Shown one piece after another: positions 9,047 to 17,955 of a stretch of 64,000 bases of DNA; within the stretch, counting starts at the first letter, position 1; each line of letters begins with the position of its first letter. The translations under genes and the position numbers were made by a program. The stretch covers positions 1,870,501-1,934,500 of the forward strand of contig NZ_CP040676.1 of the NCBI RefSeq assembly GCF_005960665.1. Direction: 5' to 3'. The DNA is from Exiguobacterium mexicanum. GTDB taxonomy: Bacteria; Bacillota; Bacilli; Exiguobacteriales; Exiguobacteriaceae. The notes under the pieces were generated by a model. It searched no databases. It saw nothing but the letters and a program-made list of their open reading frames with translations, and was not told the origin of the DNA.

Positions 9047-10360
9047 ATGAAACGGTACGATGTCATCATCATCGGCAGCGGCTCGGCAGCGAGCCAAGCC
9101 GCTAACGTATTATGCGACGCCGGTAAACAAATTGCCATCGTCGAAAATTGGACGTTCGGCGGGACGTGTCCGCAACGCGGATGTGACCCGAAAAAGATGC
9201 TCGCGGAAGGAGCAGAGCTCATTGCCCGTGCGGAACGGATGAAATCACTAGGTGTCCACGGCGAGCTCACGCTCGATTGGCACGCCTTTAAACGGCGTAT
9301 CGACGAGTATCGTTTCGCCATCCCGACGACGAAGATGCATCATTGGAAAGAGCACGACATCGACTTGTTCGAAGGCGAACCCCATTTCATCGATGAAGAC
9401 TCGATTGTCATTGATGGGCATGAAATCTCGGCGCATCAGTTTTTAATCGCTTCAGGCCTCATTCCGCGACCGCTCGACATCCCGGGTGGCGACTTGGCCA
9501 TCACGAGCGACGACGTTTTCGACCTCGACGACTTGCCAAAACACGTCATCATCATTGGGGCCGGCTATATCGCGTTCGAGTTCGCTCATATCCTCCGCCG
9601 CTTCGGGAGCGAGGTGACCCTCCTCATCCGATCGCGGGCACTTAAACAATTCGATCGCAAAGTCGTCAAACGTCTCGTCGATGAGACGATTCGGATCGGC
9701 ATCGATGTCCGTTACGGCATCGAGCCCGTCCGGATGGATGGGGACGTGCTGACGTTATCAGATGACTCTACCCTCGAAGGCGTCGTCCTTAACGCCACCG
9801 GGCGAATTCCGAGCATCGAACGGCTCCGTTTGGACGCAGCCGGTATCGAGTCCGACCACGGCGGGGTCCTCGTCAATGAGTTCCTGCAGACGACGAATGC
9901 GAACGTATATGCAGCCGGGGACGTCGCCAAGAGCCGCAACCCGGCCCTCACCCCGTTTGCGGGGCAGGAAGGACGCATCGCCGCTCTCAATCTGTTACGG
10001 GACAACACGCGTCCTTTACCGGAGCGCCCTGCCCCGACGGTCGTCTTCACGACACCGCCGATCGCCAAGGTCGGACTGACAGTCGAGGAGGTGAAAGCGC
10101 GCGGCATCGACTACGAGTGTAAGGACAACGACTTGTCCCATTTCTTGACGTATGAACGGATCAACGACACGACGGCGTTTTCCCGCATTCTGCTCAGCAA
10201 GGACGGCCACGTGCTCGGGGCCCACGTGCTCGGGCAACATGCACCGGAACTGATCAACTTGTTCTCGTTTATTATACAAAACAACATCACCCATCAACAC
10301 ATCAAACACTTGGAGTTCGCCTATCCGACGTCAGCCTCTGACGTGACGTATCTGATGTGA
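9047..10360 (+). CDS. Disulfide-type NAD(P)/FAD oxidoreductase (class I pyridine nucleotide-disulfide family)
   Basis: 437-residue flavoprotein resembling glutathione or mercuric reductase and dihydrolipoamide dehydrogenase. The N-terminal FAD loop is IIIGSGSAASQAA. The redox disulfide is Cys41/Cys46 in FGGTCPQRGCDPKK. The NAD(P) loop is IIGAGYIAFEFAHIL, and the second FAD motif is NVYAAGDVAKS. A C-terminal dimerisation domain follows. The usual C-terminal HPTxxE catalytic pair is not present; the position reads AYPTSASD. The substrate is therefore uncertain. A GGGAGGG ribosome site precedes ATG 9047. The gene is absent from the Bacillus version of this neighbourhood and lies between uvrC and the mrp operon. 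Confidence 0.85.
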   Translation: MKRYDVIIIGSGSAASQAANVLCDAGKQIAIVENWTFGGTCPQRGCDPKKMLAEGAELIARAERMKSLGVHGELTLDWHAFKRRIDEYRFAIPTTKMHHWKEHDIDLFEGEPHFIDEDSIVIDGHEISAHQFLIASGLIPRPLDIPGGDLAITSDDVFDLDDLPKHVIIIGAGYIAFEFAHILRRFGSEVTLLIRSRALKQFDRKVVKRLVDETIRIGIDVRYGIEPVRMDGDVLTLSDDSTLEGVVLNATGRIPSIERLRLDAAGIESDHGGVLVNEFLQTTNANVYAAGDVAKSRNPALTPFAGQEGRIAALNLLRDNTRPLPERPAPTVVFTTPPIAKVGLTVEEVKARGIDYECKDNDLSHFLTYERINDTTAFSRILLSKDGHVLGAHVLGQHAPELINLFSFIIQNNITHQHIKHLEFAYPTSASDVTYLM

Positions 10361-10363
10361 CGC

Positions 10364-10399
10364 AAAAAGGCTCTTCCAATTTGATTTGGAAGAGCCTTT
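10364..10399. terminator. Bidirectional terminator between oxidoreductase and mrpG
   Basis: A 14-bp perfect stem (arms 10366-10379 and 10386-10399) with A and T runs on the two sides, between converging genes. Confidence 0.85.
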
Positions 10400-10401
10400 C
10401 G

Positions 10402-10761
10402 TCATTCGATTCCTTTGTCCTTATCTTCTCGAAGTGCATCTTGGAGCGATTTCTTCCAAAGCGGGACACCTTGAGAATGGGCCGCACGGGCCACCAAGTG
10501 ACTTCCGACCGGTGCCGTCAATAAGACGAAGAACAGTCCGAGCAGAAGCCGTGCGTCAAAGATGCGCTGGTCGACCCAGACGTGCAAGACCGCCGCGAAC
10601 AGGACGAACATGACGCCGAGCGTCGCACTCTTCGAGGCGGCGTGGGCGCGGGAATAGATGTCCGGGAGACGGATCAGACCGATCGCCGCGACGACGGTGA
10701 AGAACACACCGATGATCGTGAAGACACCGGTCAAGATGTCATAAATCATTGTTGCGGTCAT
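10402..10761 (-). CDS. mrpG: Mrp Na+/H+ antiporter subunit G
   Basis: 119 residues, with three hydrophobic segments and the MrpG motif IRLPDIYSRAHAASKSATLG. Last gene of the operon. Its start overlaps the end of mrpF by 23 bases. It is required for assembly of the seven-subunit Mrp antiporter. Confidence 0.93.
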   Translation of the reverse strand: MTATMIYDILTGVFTIIGVFFTVVAAIGLIRLPDIYSRAHAASKSATLGVMFVLFAAVLHVWVDQRIFDARLLLGLFFVLLTAPVGSHLVARAAHSQGVPLWKKSLQDALREDKDKGIE

Positions 10762-11029
10762 GTTGGATGATCTCTCCCTTCTCGAGGAATTTCGAGAACG
10801 CCACCGTTCCGATAAAGGCTAAAATCCCGAGCAAGAGGATGACCTCGAAGAACATCGTCGTATCGAGCAAAATCGATAACAACGACACGACCGAGATCAA
10901 CCCGATGCCGATCGAGTCGAGGGCGATGACACGGTCCGCTGTCGTCGGCCCTTTGACGACCCGGTACAGCATACCAAGCATGGCGAGCACGAGGATGGCG
11001 AGGGCGACGTAAATAATAATATTTAACAT
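10739..11029 (-). CDS. mrpF: Mrp Na+/H+ antiporter subunit F
   Basis: 96 residues with three membrane segments and the family motif YRVVKGPTTADRVIALDSIG. It overlaps mrpE by one base and mrpG by 23, consistent with coupled translation. Confidence 0.93.
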   Translation of the reverse strand: MLNIIIYVALAILVLAMLGMLYRVVKGPTTADRVIALDSIGIGLISVVSLLSILLDTTMFFEVILLLGILAFIGTVAFSKFLEKGEIIQHDRNNDL

Positions 11030-11508
11030 TAGCTGGTCGCCTCCTTGATATTCGACTCAAAGTTATCGTAAATGTCTTGTTTGAGCGACTCTTTATCCGG
11101 CATATGGAGCGCATGGATGTAGAGCGTCTTATTGTCGTCTGACACTTGGACGACAACCGTACCTGGTGTCAGCGTGATGAGCATCGATAGCCAACTCACT
11201 TTCCAACCGGCATCGAGTTCGGTGTGATACCGGAAGATGCCCGGTTGGATTTTTAGTTTCGGGCTCAACACGAGCCGGAGCACTTCGATGTTGGCTACGA
11301 CGAGTTCGCGACAGAAAATCAAGAACAGTTTAAACAGTTTCAAGACACGGGTGAAATAAAAGTCCGTGTTTTTGAAGAAGCGGCGCATCATGAAGATGAC
11401 GAGTAACCCGAGCAAGTAACCGATGATGAATCCGCTCGTCGTGAACGTACCCGTGAAGAACATCCAAATGAACGCCAGGAAAAAGTTGATGAGTAGTTGG
11501 TAAGCCAT
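11029..11508 (-). CDS. mrpE: Mrp Na+/H+ antiporter subunit E
   Basis: 159 residues. Two or three N-terminal membrane segments are followed by a cytoplasmic part ending in the family's LTPGTVVVQVSDD and IHAL motifs. It starts 7 bases after mrpD. Confidence 0.93.
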   Translation of the reverse strand: MAYQLLINFFLAFIWMFFTGTFTTSGFIIGYLLGLLVIFMMRRFFKNTDFYFTRVLKLFKLFLIFCRELVVANIEVLRLVLSPKLKIQPGIFRYHTELDAGWKVSWLSMLITLTPGTVVVQVSDDNKTLYIHALHMPDKESLKQDIYDNFESNIKEATS

Positions 11509-11515
11509 CTCTAAA

Positions 11516-13000
11516 TCACTCCTTAATCACGGCATCGATATAGATTTCGGGTTGCACGAGCGGTTCGATTGCCTGGGTAATGAACGGATGCATCGCTTCG
11601 GCACCAAACCCGTAGGCGACGGCGACCGCGACAAGCAAGAACGTCGGCACGATGAGGCGGTTCATATACGGCACGAGCGGACCGTCATAGACTCGTTTCT
11701 CTTCTCCCCAAAATCCGTACAAGAAGATTTTGATGACCGAGAAGAGGACGAACAGACTCGACAGCAAGATGAGGAGCGGCCCGAATAGGCTGCCTTCCCC
11801 GACCCCGCCTTGAACGATCAACAGTTTCCCGAAGAATCCGCTGAGCGGCGGAATCCCGGCGAGGGACAACGCTGCGATAAAGAACGTCCAACCGAACAAT
11901 GGGAAGCGGGTGATCAAACCGCCCATGTCGCGCAGTTGACCGGACTTGGTGATGCCGATCATCATCCCGACGAGCATGAACAAGGCGGCCTTAATCAACA
12001 TGTCATGAATCAAATAGTAGAGCGCCCCTTCGAGCGACGTCTGCGTGTTGAGTGCGATTCCGTACAAGATGACGCCGACTGCGATCATGATGTTGTAGAT
12101 GATGATCAACTTGACGTCGTTATAGGCGATCGCCCCGATCATCCCGATGACGATCGTCAACACGGCGAGGATAATCAAGAAGTTCTGCATGAACGCACTT
12201 CCGCCATCAAACAGGAGCGTATACGTCCGCAAGATCGAGTAGACGCCGACTTTCGTCAACAGCGCCCCGAACATGGCGAGAATCGGTGTCGGTGCCACGA
12301 CATATGAGCCCGGGAGCCAGTAGTGGAGCGGCACGAGTGCCCCTTTCAAGCCGAAGACGATGACGAAGAACACACCGATGACGGTGATGACACTTTGATT
12401 CTCCACGAGAGGGATCTTTTGCGCGAGGTCCGCCAAACTGAGCGTACCGACCGTCCCGTAAAGAAGCGCGACGGCCATGACGAACAGCGCCGAGGCGATG
12501 ACGTTCACGAGCAAATATTTGATCGACTCGCGTAATTGGACACCCTTCCCGCCGAGCACGATCAACACGTACGACGAGATGAGGAAGACTTCAAAGAAGA
12601 CGAACAAGTTGAAAATATCACCTGTCGTGAAGGCACCGTTCACCCCGACGAGGAGGAACAGCATCGCGACGTAGACGTAGTTCGATTCATAGGCGTCTGA
12701 GAAGTAATGAGTCGCAAACCAGACGATGAAAAAGACGAGCAACGTCGACGTGGCGACGAGTAGTGCCGACAGCATGTCCGAAACGAGCGTGATGCCGAAC
12801 GGTGCCGGCCAGTTCCCTAAGTTGACGGTCATGATGCCGTCTTGAGACACGGTGAAGATGAGCAGCACCGTCACTGCAAACGTTACAAGTAAAGCCCCGA
12901 GTGCCACTCCGCGTTGCAGACGAACTTGCTTCGGTGCGAAGAGAAGAAAGATGGCCGCAAGCGCCGGGATGACAATCGGAAAGATCGGTAAGTTAATCAT
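11516..13000 (-). CDS. mrpD: Mrp Na+/H+ antiporter subunit D
   Basis: 494-residue, about 14-helix subunit homologous to complex I NuoN/NuoM-type proton channels (Proton_antipo_M domain). The conserved lysine and histidine helices are recognisable in VFGLKGALVPLHYWLPG and LLTKVGVYSILR. It overlaps the end of mrpC by 8 bases. Confidence 0.95.
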   Translation of the reverse strand: MINLPIFPIVIPALAAIFLLFAPKQVRLQRGVALGALLVTFAVTVLLIFTVSQDGIMTVNLGNWPAPFGITLVSDMLSALLVATSTLLVFFIVWFATHYFSDAYESNYVYVAMLFLLVGVNGAFTTGDIFNLFVFFEVFLISSYVLIVLGGKGVQLRESIKYLLVNVIASALFVMAVALLYGTVGTLSLADLAQKIPLVENQSVITVIGVFFVIVFGLKGALVPLHYWLPGSYVVAPTPILAMFGALLTKVGVYSILRTYTLLFDGGSAFMQNFLIILAVLTIVIGMIGAIAYNDVKLIIIYNIMIAVGVILYGIALNTQTSLEGALYYLIHDMLIKAALFMLVGMMIGITKSGQLRDMGGLITRFPLFGWTFFIAALSLAGIPPLSGFFGKLLIVQGGVGEGSLFGPLLILLSSLFVLFSVIKIFLYGFWGEEKRVYDGPLVPYMNRLIVPTFLLVAVAVAYGFGAEAMHPFITQAIEPLVQPEIYIDAVIKE

Positions 13001-13334
13001 TCGATTCCGTTCCTTTCATTTCCTCAATATTATCCGTGTTCAGTTCCTGGTAAGCCCGATACGCGAGCACGAGGAAGAACGCGGTCACACCGAAGCTGAT
13101 AACGATCGCCGTCAAGACGAGCGCTTGCGGGAGCGGGTCAGTATATTCCGTGACCCCATCGACGAGGACGGGTGCCGCTCCGGTTTTCAGTCCACCCATC
13201 GTCAAGACGAGCAAGTGGGCAGCGTGGCTGAGCAACCCGGTGCCGATGATGATGCGCAACAAACTCTTTGAGAGAATCATATAGACCGCGCTCATCGTCA
13301 GGACACCGATGATGATGCTAACGAAGATTTCCAT
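12993..13334 (-). CDS. mrpC: Mrp Na+/H+ antiporter subunit C
   Basis: 113 residues, three membrane segments, NuoK-like. The segment DPLPQALVLTAIVISFG is the family signature. Its ATG overlaps the mrpB stop by one base. Confidence 0.94.
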   Translation of the reverse strand: MEIFVSIIIGVLTMSAVYMILSKSLLRIIIGTGLLSHAAHLLVLTMGGLKTGAAPVLVDGVTEYTDPLPQALVLTAIVISFGVTAFFLVLAYRAYQELNTDNIEEMKGTESND

Positions 13335-13771
13335 TATTCACTCTCTCCAATCGTTTGAATGATCGTCATCGTCACACCGATGACCACAAGGTAAACGCCA
13401 AGGTCAAAGGCGATCGCCGTGTGAAGCGTCTGTTCGCCCAAGAGCGGCAAATCGAATTTGTCATAGGCGTGCGTCAGGAACGGACGGTCCCAAAAAATGC
13501 TGTGCAGCGACGTCAGTAACGCGATGGCGAGACCGAGCGCCGTCATCTTGCGATAATCGAACGGGAGCACGTCAGCGAGCGTCTTCGAATCGAAGGCGAG
13601 CAACAGCAACACGAGCGCCGCGGCCGTCATCAAACCACCGATGAACCCTCCGCCCGGCGAGTAGTGCCCCGCAAAGAAGAGGTTAATCGAGAACACGATG
13701 ATGATGAAGAAGATGATCACCGCGGCCGTCTGTAAGATGACGTCATTGACTTGATCATTTTTTCGGTTCAT
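13334..13771 (-). CDS. mrpB: Mrp Na+/H+ antiporter subunit B
   Basis: 145 residues, four membrane segments, with the MnhB motif SPGGGFIGGLMTAAALV. The frame opens at a GTG (13777), but the AAAGGAG ribosome site is spaced correctly for ATG 13771. It overlaps the end of mrpA by 17 bases. Confidence 0.93.
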   Translation of the reverse strand: MNRKNDQVNDVILQTAAVIIFFIIIVFSINLFFAGHYSPGGGFIGGLMTAAALVLLLLAFDSKTLADVLPFDYRKMTALGLAIALLTSLHSIFWDRPFLTHAYDKFDLPLLGEQTLHTAIAFDLGVYLVVIGVTMTIIQTIGESE

Positions 13772-16184
13772 GTTCACGTGCTCCTTTCGTACGTTCTGTC
13801 GTTCTGAATTTGATCATCGTGTAGATTCCGATGGCCGCGATGGCAAGGACGACGATCTCGAACAACGTATCAAAGCCACGGAAGTCGACAAGGACGACGT
13901 TGACCATGTTTTTCCCGGCTGCCAAATCATAGACGTTTTCTTTATAATACTCGGAGATCGACGACAGGGAACGGTTCGATAGCGCCATGAAGCTGAGGAG
14001 CGTCACCGTCACCCCGACGAAAATCGAGACAATCGCATTCTCGATTTTAAACTTAACACGCACTTCTTTCTTGCTGATCTCTGGCATATGGTAGAAGACG
14101 AGCAAGAACAACGCGACCGATACCGTCTCGATGACGAGCTGCGTCAACGCGAGGTCCGGTGCATTGAAAAAGACGAAGAACAACGCGACCGAATACCCGA
14201 CGACACCGAGCAAGATGATTGACGGCAGACGCGAGCGCATGAACGTGATCGCGAGCGCCGCCAAGATGACGACGACCCCGAGGACGTATTCATACGGCGC
14301 GACCGGTTCCATCTCGCCGAACGAGAAGTTGAACAAGTCGAAGCGATACATCGAGAACAACATCATGCCTGACAAGAACAAGAAGATGTACACCAAATAC
14401 GAGCGGATGAAGCCCGTCATATAGTTGTCTTTGAAGCGGTACGCCGCCTTGTTCGACCAGACGAGCGTCCCGTCGTACATGCCATTGAGCGTCAAGCGAT
14501 GCGGGATATGGTTGTAGATGCCCATCCACTTGTTGATCGTGAAGAACATGAGCGTCCCGAGCAGGACGATACCGATCGTCATAAGCAACTCAGGTGTGAT
14601 GCCATGCCAGAAGTAGATGTCGACTTTCACGTCCTGCCCGCTCGCGACGAGCGTCGGATAGATCGACTCGACGGCCGGCTTGATGAGCGAGTTCGACAAC
14701 ACGTTCGGTACGAAACCGAGAACGACGACGAGGATAGCGAGAATCGCTGGCGGGATGAGCATCCCGATCGGTGCCTCGTGCGGCTGTTTCGGTAACCGGT
14801 CGAACTCGGCTTTGCCCATGAACGTCCGGGTGAAGATAATCAAGCTGTAGATGAATGTGAACACGCTCGCGATGAACGCGACGACCGGGATCAAGATGCC
14901 GATCGTATCGAGCGCGAAGAAGTCCATCGAGAACACTTTCGTGGTTGCCTTCAAGAACATCTCTTTACTGAGGAAGCCGTTGAACGGCGGCAACCCTGCC
15001 ATCGACAATGAGCCGATGACGGCGATCGTGAACGTGATCGGCATGACGGTCATCAGACCGCCGAGTTTACGGATGTCACGTGTCCCCGTCTCGTGGTCGA
15101 CGATTCCGACCATCATGAACAGCGACCCTTTGAACGTCGCGTGGTTAATCAAATGGAAGATTGCCGCGATCGTCGCGACCATATAGATGTTGTCATCCAT
15201 GCCGTCATAATGCAGCGCCGCGGCCCCGAGGCCGAGGAGCGACATGATGAGACCGAGCTGACTGACCGTCGAGAAGGCGAGAATCCCTTTCAAATCAGTC
15301 TGTTTGACCGCGTTGAACGAACCCCAGAACAAGGTGAACGTCCCGACAGCGGCGATCGTCCATAGCCAAATCGGTGACTCTTGGAACACCGGGCTCATGC
15401 GTGCGACGAGATAGAGACCGGCCTTGACCATCGTCGCCGAGTGGAGGTACGCACTGACCGGGGTCGGTGCCTCCATCGCATCCGGCAACCAGATGTGGAA
15501 CGGGAATTGCGCTGACTTCGTGAAGGCGCCGAGCAAGATGAGAATCATCGCTGCGACAAAGAACGGGCTGTCGGCGATGAGTGCCTGATTGGCGACCATG
15601 TCACGGATGCTGAATGAGCCGACGATCGACTCGAGGATCACAATCCCCCCTAGCATCGACAAGCCCCCGAACACGGTGATGAGCATCGATTTACGTGCCC
15701 CGTAGCGTGAGCGTTCTTTCTCGTACCAATACCCGATCAACAGGAACGACGAAATCGATGTGAGTTCCCAGAACATATACATGACGACCATGTTATCCGA
15801 GAGGACGACACCGAGCATCGCACCCATGAACAAGAGCAGGTACACATAAAAATGACCGAGCGACTCTTTGTCTTTGTTCAAATAGTAAATCGAATAGAGG
15901 ACGACGAGCGCTCCAATCCCTGTAATGAGGAGGGCAAACAATAATCCGAGCCCGTCCACGTAGGCCGTGAAGTTGATGCCGAGCGATGGCATCCATTCGA
16001 CCGTCTCCGTCACGACGTCCCCTGCGCTCGTGATTCCGATGAACCGGAAGAAGTACACGAACAGGACGACCGGAACGATTAACACGAACCAACCCGTATG
16101 GATTCGCTTCAGCGCCCGGAACAAGAACGGGATGAACGGTGCCGCGAGAAGCGGCAATAAGATAGCTAAATGTAACACCGACAA
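13755..16184 (-). CDS. mrpA: Mrp Na+/H+ antiporter subunit A
   Basis: 809-residue giant subunit. The N-terminal NuoL-like part has about 14-16 helices, including the conserved HSATMVKAGLYLVAR block. The C-terminal part is MnhB/DUF4040-like (NAPDLALTQLVIETVS). The frame is open to 16367, but TTG 16184 has a GGAGGA ribosome site six bases upstream and gives an N-terminus like other MrpA proteins. An in-frame ATG near 16253, with its own AGGAAG site, is an alternative start. First gene of the mrpABCDEFG operon. The system exchanges Na+ for H+ and supports alkaline pH and salt tolerance. Confidence 0.94.
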   Translation of the reverse strand: MSVLHLAILLPLLAAPFIPFLFRALKRIHTGWFVLIVPVVLFVYFFRFIGITSAGDVVTETVEWMPSLGINFTAYVDGLGLLFALLITGIGALVVLYSIYYLNKDKESLGHFYVYLLLFMGAMLGVVLSDNMVVMYMFWELTSISSFLLIGYWYEKERSRYGARKSMLITVFGGLSMLGGIVILESIVGSFSIRDMVANQALIADSPFFVAAMILILLGAFTKSAQFPFHIWLPDAMEAPTPVSAYLHSATMVKAGLYLVARMSPVFQESPIWLWTIAAVGTFTLFWGSFNAVKQTDLKGILAFSTVSQLGLIMSLLGLGAAALHYDGMDDNIYMVATIAAIFHLINHATFKGSLFMMVGIVDHETGTRDIRKLGGLMTVMPITFTIAVIGSLSMAGLPPFNGFLSKEMFLKATTKVFSMDFFALDTIGILIPVVAFIASVFTFIYSLIIFTRTFMGKAEFDRLPKQPHEAPIGMLIPPAILAILVVVLGFVPNVLSNSLIKPAVESIYPTLVASGQDVKVDIYFWHGITPELLMTIGIVLLGTLMFFTINKWMGIYNHIPHRLTLNGMYDGTLVWSNKAAYRFKDNYMTGFIRSYLVYIFLFLSGMMLFSMYRFDLFNFSFGEMEPVAPYEYVLGVVVILAALAITFMRSRLPSIILLGVVGYSVALFFVFFNAPDLALTQLVIETVSVALFLLVFYHMPEISKKEVRVKFKIENAIVSIFVGVTVTLLSFMALSNRSLSSISEYYKENVYDLAAGKNMVNVVLVDFRGFDTLFEIVVLAIAAIGIYTMIKFRTTERTKGAREHEPKK

Positions 16185-16514
16185 GAAAATTCCTCCTTCG
16201 AACAGAGTCTTACAAACGATGGGCCAATTATTAAGGTCACTTGACGCCATCATGTCTTCCTCATGAGTATAGCGTAAATTTTCAGTCTGTTTCCATGATA
16301 AAACCTTGCCGCATTTTCCAGTCTCCTCAAAAATTCCCGAACTGTTAAATATGAAGATAGTCGACAAAAAGCGACGAAAAAAAATCTGATCAAGCGTCGT
16401 ATGTATCCGTTTTCAGATAGTGATTTTTCCGGATTCCCCGCTAAATCCGTACCGAACCTTAACCGTTGTTATTCCATACGAAACGACTAAACTCCTTCTT
16501 CCCTAACGAGCCCA
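16185..16514 (-). other. Long non-coding leader/promoter region of the mrp operon
   Basis: About 330 bases without a convincing gene. On the minus strand there is a TATACT box near 16271 with no clear -35. Further upstream there is a hairpin (GGATT/AATCC arms near 16430-16450) and an ATCTGA...TCAGAT pair followed by eight T near 16384-16420. Such an order could be a leader with an early terminator. I do not recognise a known riboswitch consensus. Confidence 0.35.
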
Positions 16515-16549
16515 ACAAAAAACAGCCGACTAGTTCCCCGGTCGGCTGT
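16515..16549 (-). terminator. Terminator after trxA
   Basis: 9-bp stem ACAGCCGAC/GTCGGCTGT followed by a T run on the minus strand, just past the trxA stop. Confidence 0.85.
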
Positions 16550-16555
16550 ACGTGA

Positions 16556-16870
16556 TTATTGTGCTGTTGCGATAAACTCTTTGAGTGCTTCTTTTGGTTG
16601 GAAGCCCATTGTTTTCGAAACAGGTTGTCCGTCTTTGAACATCATAAGTGTTGGGATACTTTGAATTTGGAAAGCGCCCGCTACTTCTGGGTTCTCGTCA
16701 ACGTCGAGTTTAACGATTTGGACTTGGTCGCCCATCTCTTGGTCAAGCTCTTCGAGTACCGGTGCGATCATGCGGCACGGTCCACACCAAGCTGCCCAGA
16801 AATCGACGAGGACGACGCCCTCTTTTACTTCTTGTTCGAATGTTTGAGTCGTTGCGTGTTTAATAGCCAT
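16556..16870 (-). CDS. trxA: Thioredoxin
   Basis: 104-residue cytosolic dithiol reductant. The active site is WCGPC with Cys29 and Cys32, in [11 protein letters not shown]. The cis-proline loop SIPTLMMF is present. Order etfA-trxA as in Bacillus. It is separated from etfA by about 106 bases, which hold a TATACT -10-like box, so it may have its own promoter. Confidence 0.97.
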   Translation of the reverse strand: MAIKHATTQTFEQEVKEGVVLVDFWAAWCGPCRMIAPVLEELDQEMGDQVQIVKLDVDENPEVAGAFQIQSIPTLMMFKDGQPVSKTMGFQPKEALKEFIATAQ

Positions 16871-16976
16871 TTGGTAAATACCTCCCCAGTAAGATGTGAG
16901 AGCCGATTAAGAACTCTCATGCATTTCATGTTCAGAGTATACCACGGAGGGTACGTTTCCCCAAACATTCTGCATA

Positions 16977-17942
16977 TCAGCTATTGACGAGGTGTTTGCG
17001 GAACTCTTCCGTCAAGAGCGGGACGACGTCGAACAAGTCACCGACGATGCCGTAGTCGGCCACGGTGAAGATGTTCGCTTCCGGGTCTTTGTTGATGGCG
17101 ACGATGACTTTGGCGTTGCTCATCCCGGCCAAGTGTTGGATCGCCCCAGAGATGCCGCAGGCGATATACAAGTCCGGCGTGACGACTTTCCCGGTCTGCC
17201 CGATTTGTAGCGCGTAGTCACAGTAGTCGGCGTCACATGCTCCACGTGAAGCACCGACGGCCCCGCCGAGCAATTCCGCGAGCTCTTCGAGCGGCTTGAA
17301 GCCGTCCTCGCTCTTGACGCCGCGCCCACCGGCGACGATGACTTTCGCTTCCGTCAAATCGACTTTCCCCGTCGCCTTGCGGACGACTTCTTTGACGATC
17401 ATGGCGAGGTCCTTGAGCTCCACGCTCGGTGTCTCGACCGACACACTCGCTCCAGCCGTACGCGGAAGAGCGTCGATGTTGTTCGGACGGATCGTGAAGA
17501 ACATGACCGAGTCTTTGAATTTCACTTTCTCGAACGCTTTCCCTGAATAAATCGGGCGGACGAACTCGGCGTCTTTGCCAGATCCTTCAATCGAGACGAC
17601 GTCACTGATGAGACCGGCGTCCAGACGAGCCGCTAGTTTCGGTGCGATATCTTTCCCGAGCGCCGTATGGCCGAGCACGATCATGTCCGGCGACTCCTGG
17701 TCGATGACTTGGCGGAGCACTTGTCCGTAACCGTCTGGCGTGTAGTGTTTGAGACGCTCGTCCTCGATGACGAGGACGCGTCCCGCGCCGTATTCCCCGA
17801 GTTCATTGGCGAGTGCTTTGACATCATCCCCGATGACGACCGCCGTCACGTCGTCCGTCAGTTGCTTCGCCGCGGCGATTGCTTCAAATGATACGTTCCG
17901 TAACGCGCCTTCACGCGCTTCTGCGAGTATTAAAGCTTTCAT
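16977..17942 (-). CDS. etfA: Electron transfer flavoprotein alpha subunit
   Basis: 321 residues. The C-terminal FAD domain has the signature block around YIACGISGAIQHLAGM, with the adenine-binding segment VVTPDLYIA before it. With EtfB it takes electrons from acyl-CoA dehydrogenases in beta-oxidation and passes them to the quinone pool. It begins 13 bases after etfB. Confidence 0.96.
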   Translation of the reverse strand: MKALILAEAREGALRNVSFEAIAAAKQLTDDVTAVVIGDDVKALANELGEYGAGRVLVIEDERLKHYTPDGYGQVLRQVIDQESPDMIVLGHTALGKDIAPKLAARLDAGLISDVVSIEGSGKDAEFVRPIYSGKAFEKVKFKDSVMFFTIRPNNIDALPRTAGASVSVETPSVELKDLAMIVKEVVRKATGKVDLTEAKVIVAGGRGVKSEDGFKPLEELAELLGGAVGASRGACDADYCDYALQIGQTGKVVTPDLYIACGISGAIQHLAGMSNAKVIVAINKDPEANIFTVADYGIVGDLFDVVPLLTEEFRKHLVNS

Positions 17943-17955
17943 CTATGTGTCCCCC

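Noticed and set aside
13755-14529. Several plus-strand frames over mrpA
   Set aside because: Shadow frames with no ribosome site and with composition set by the opposite strand.
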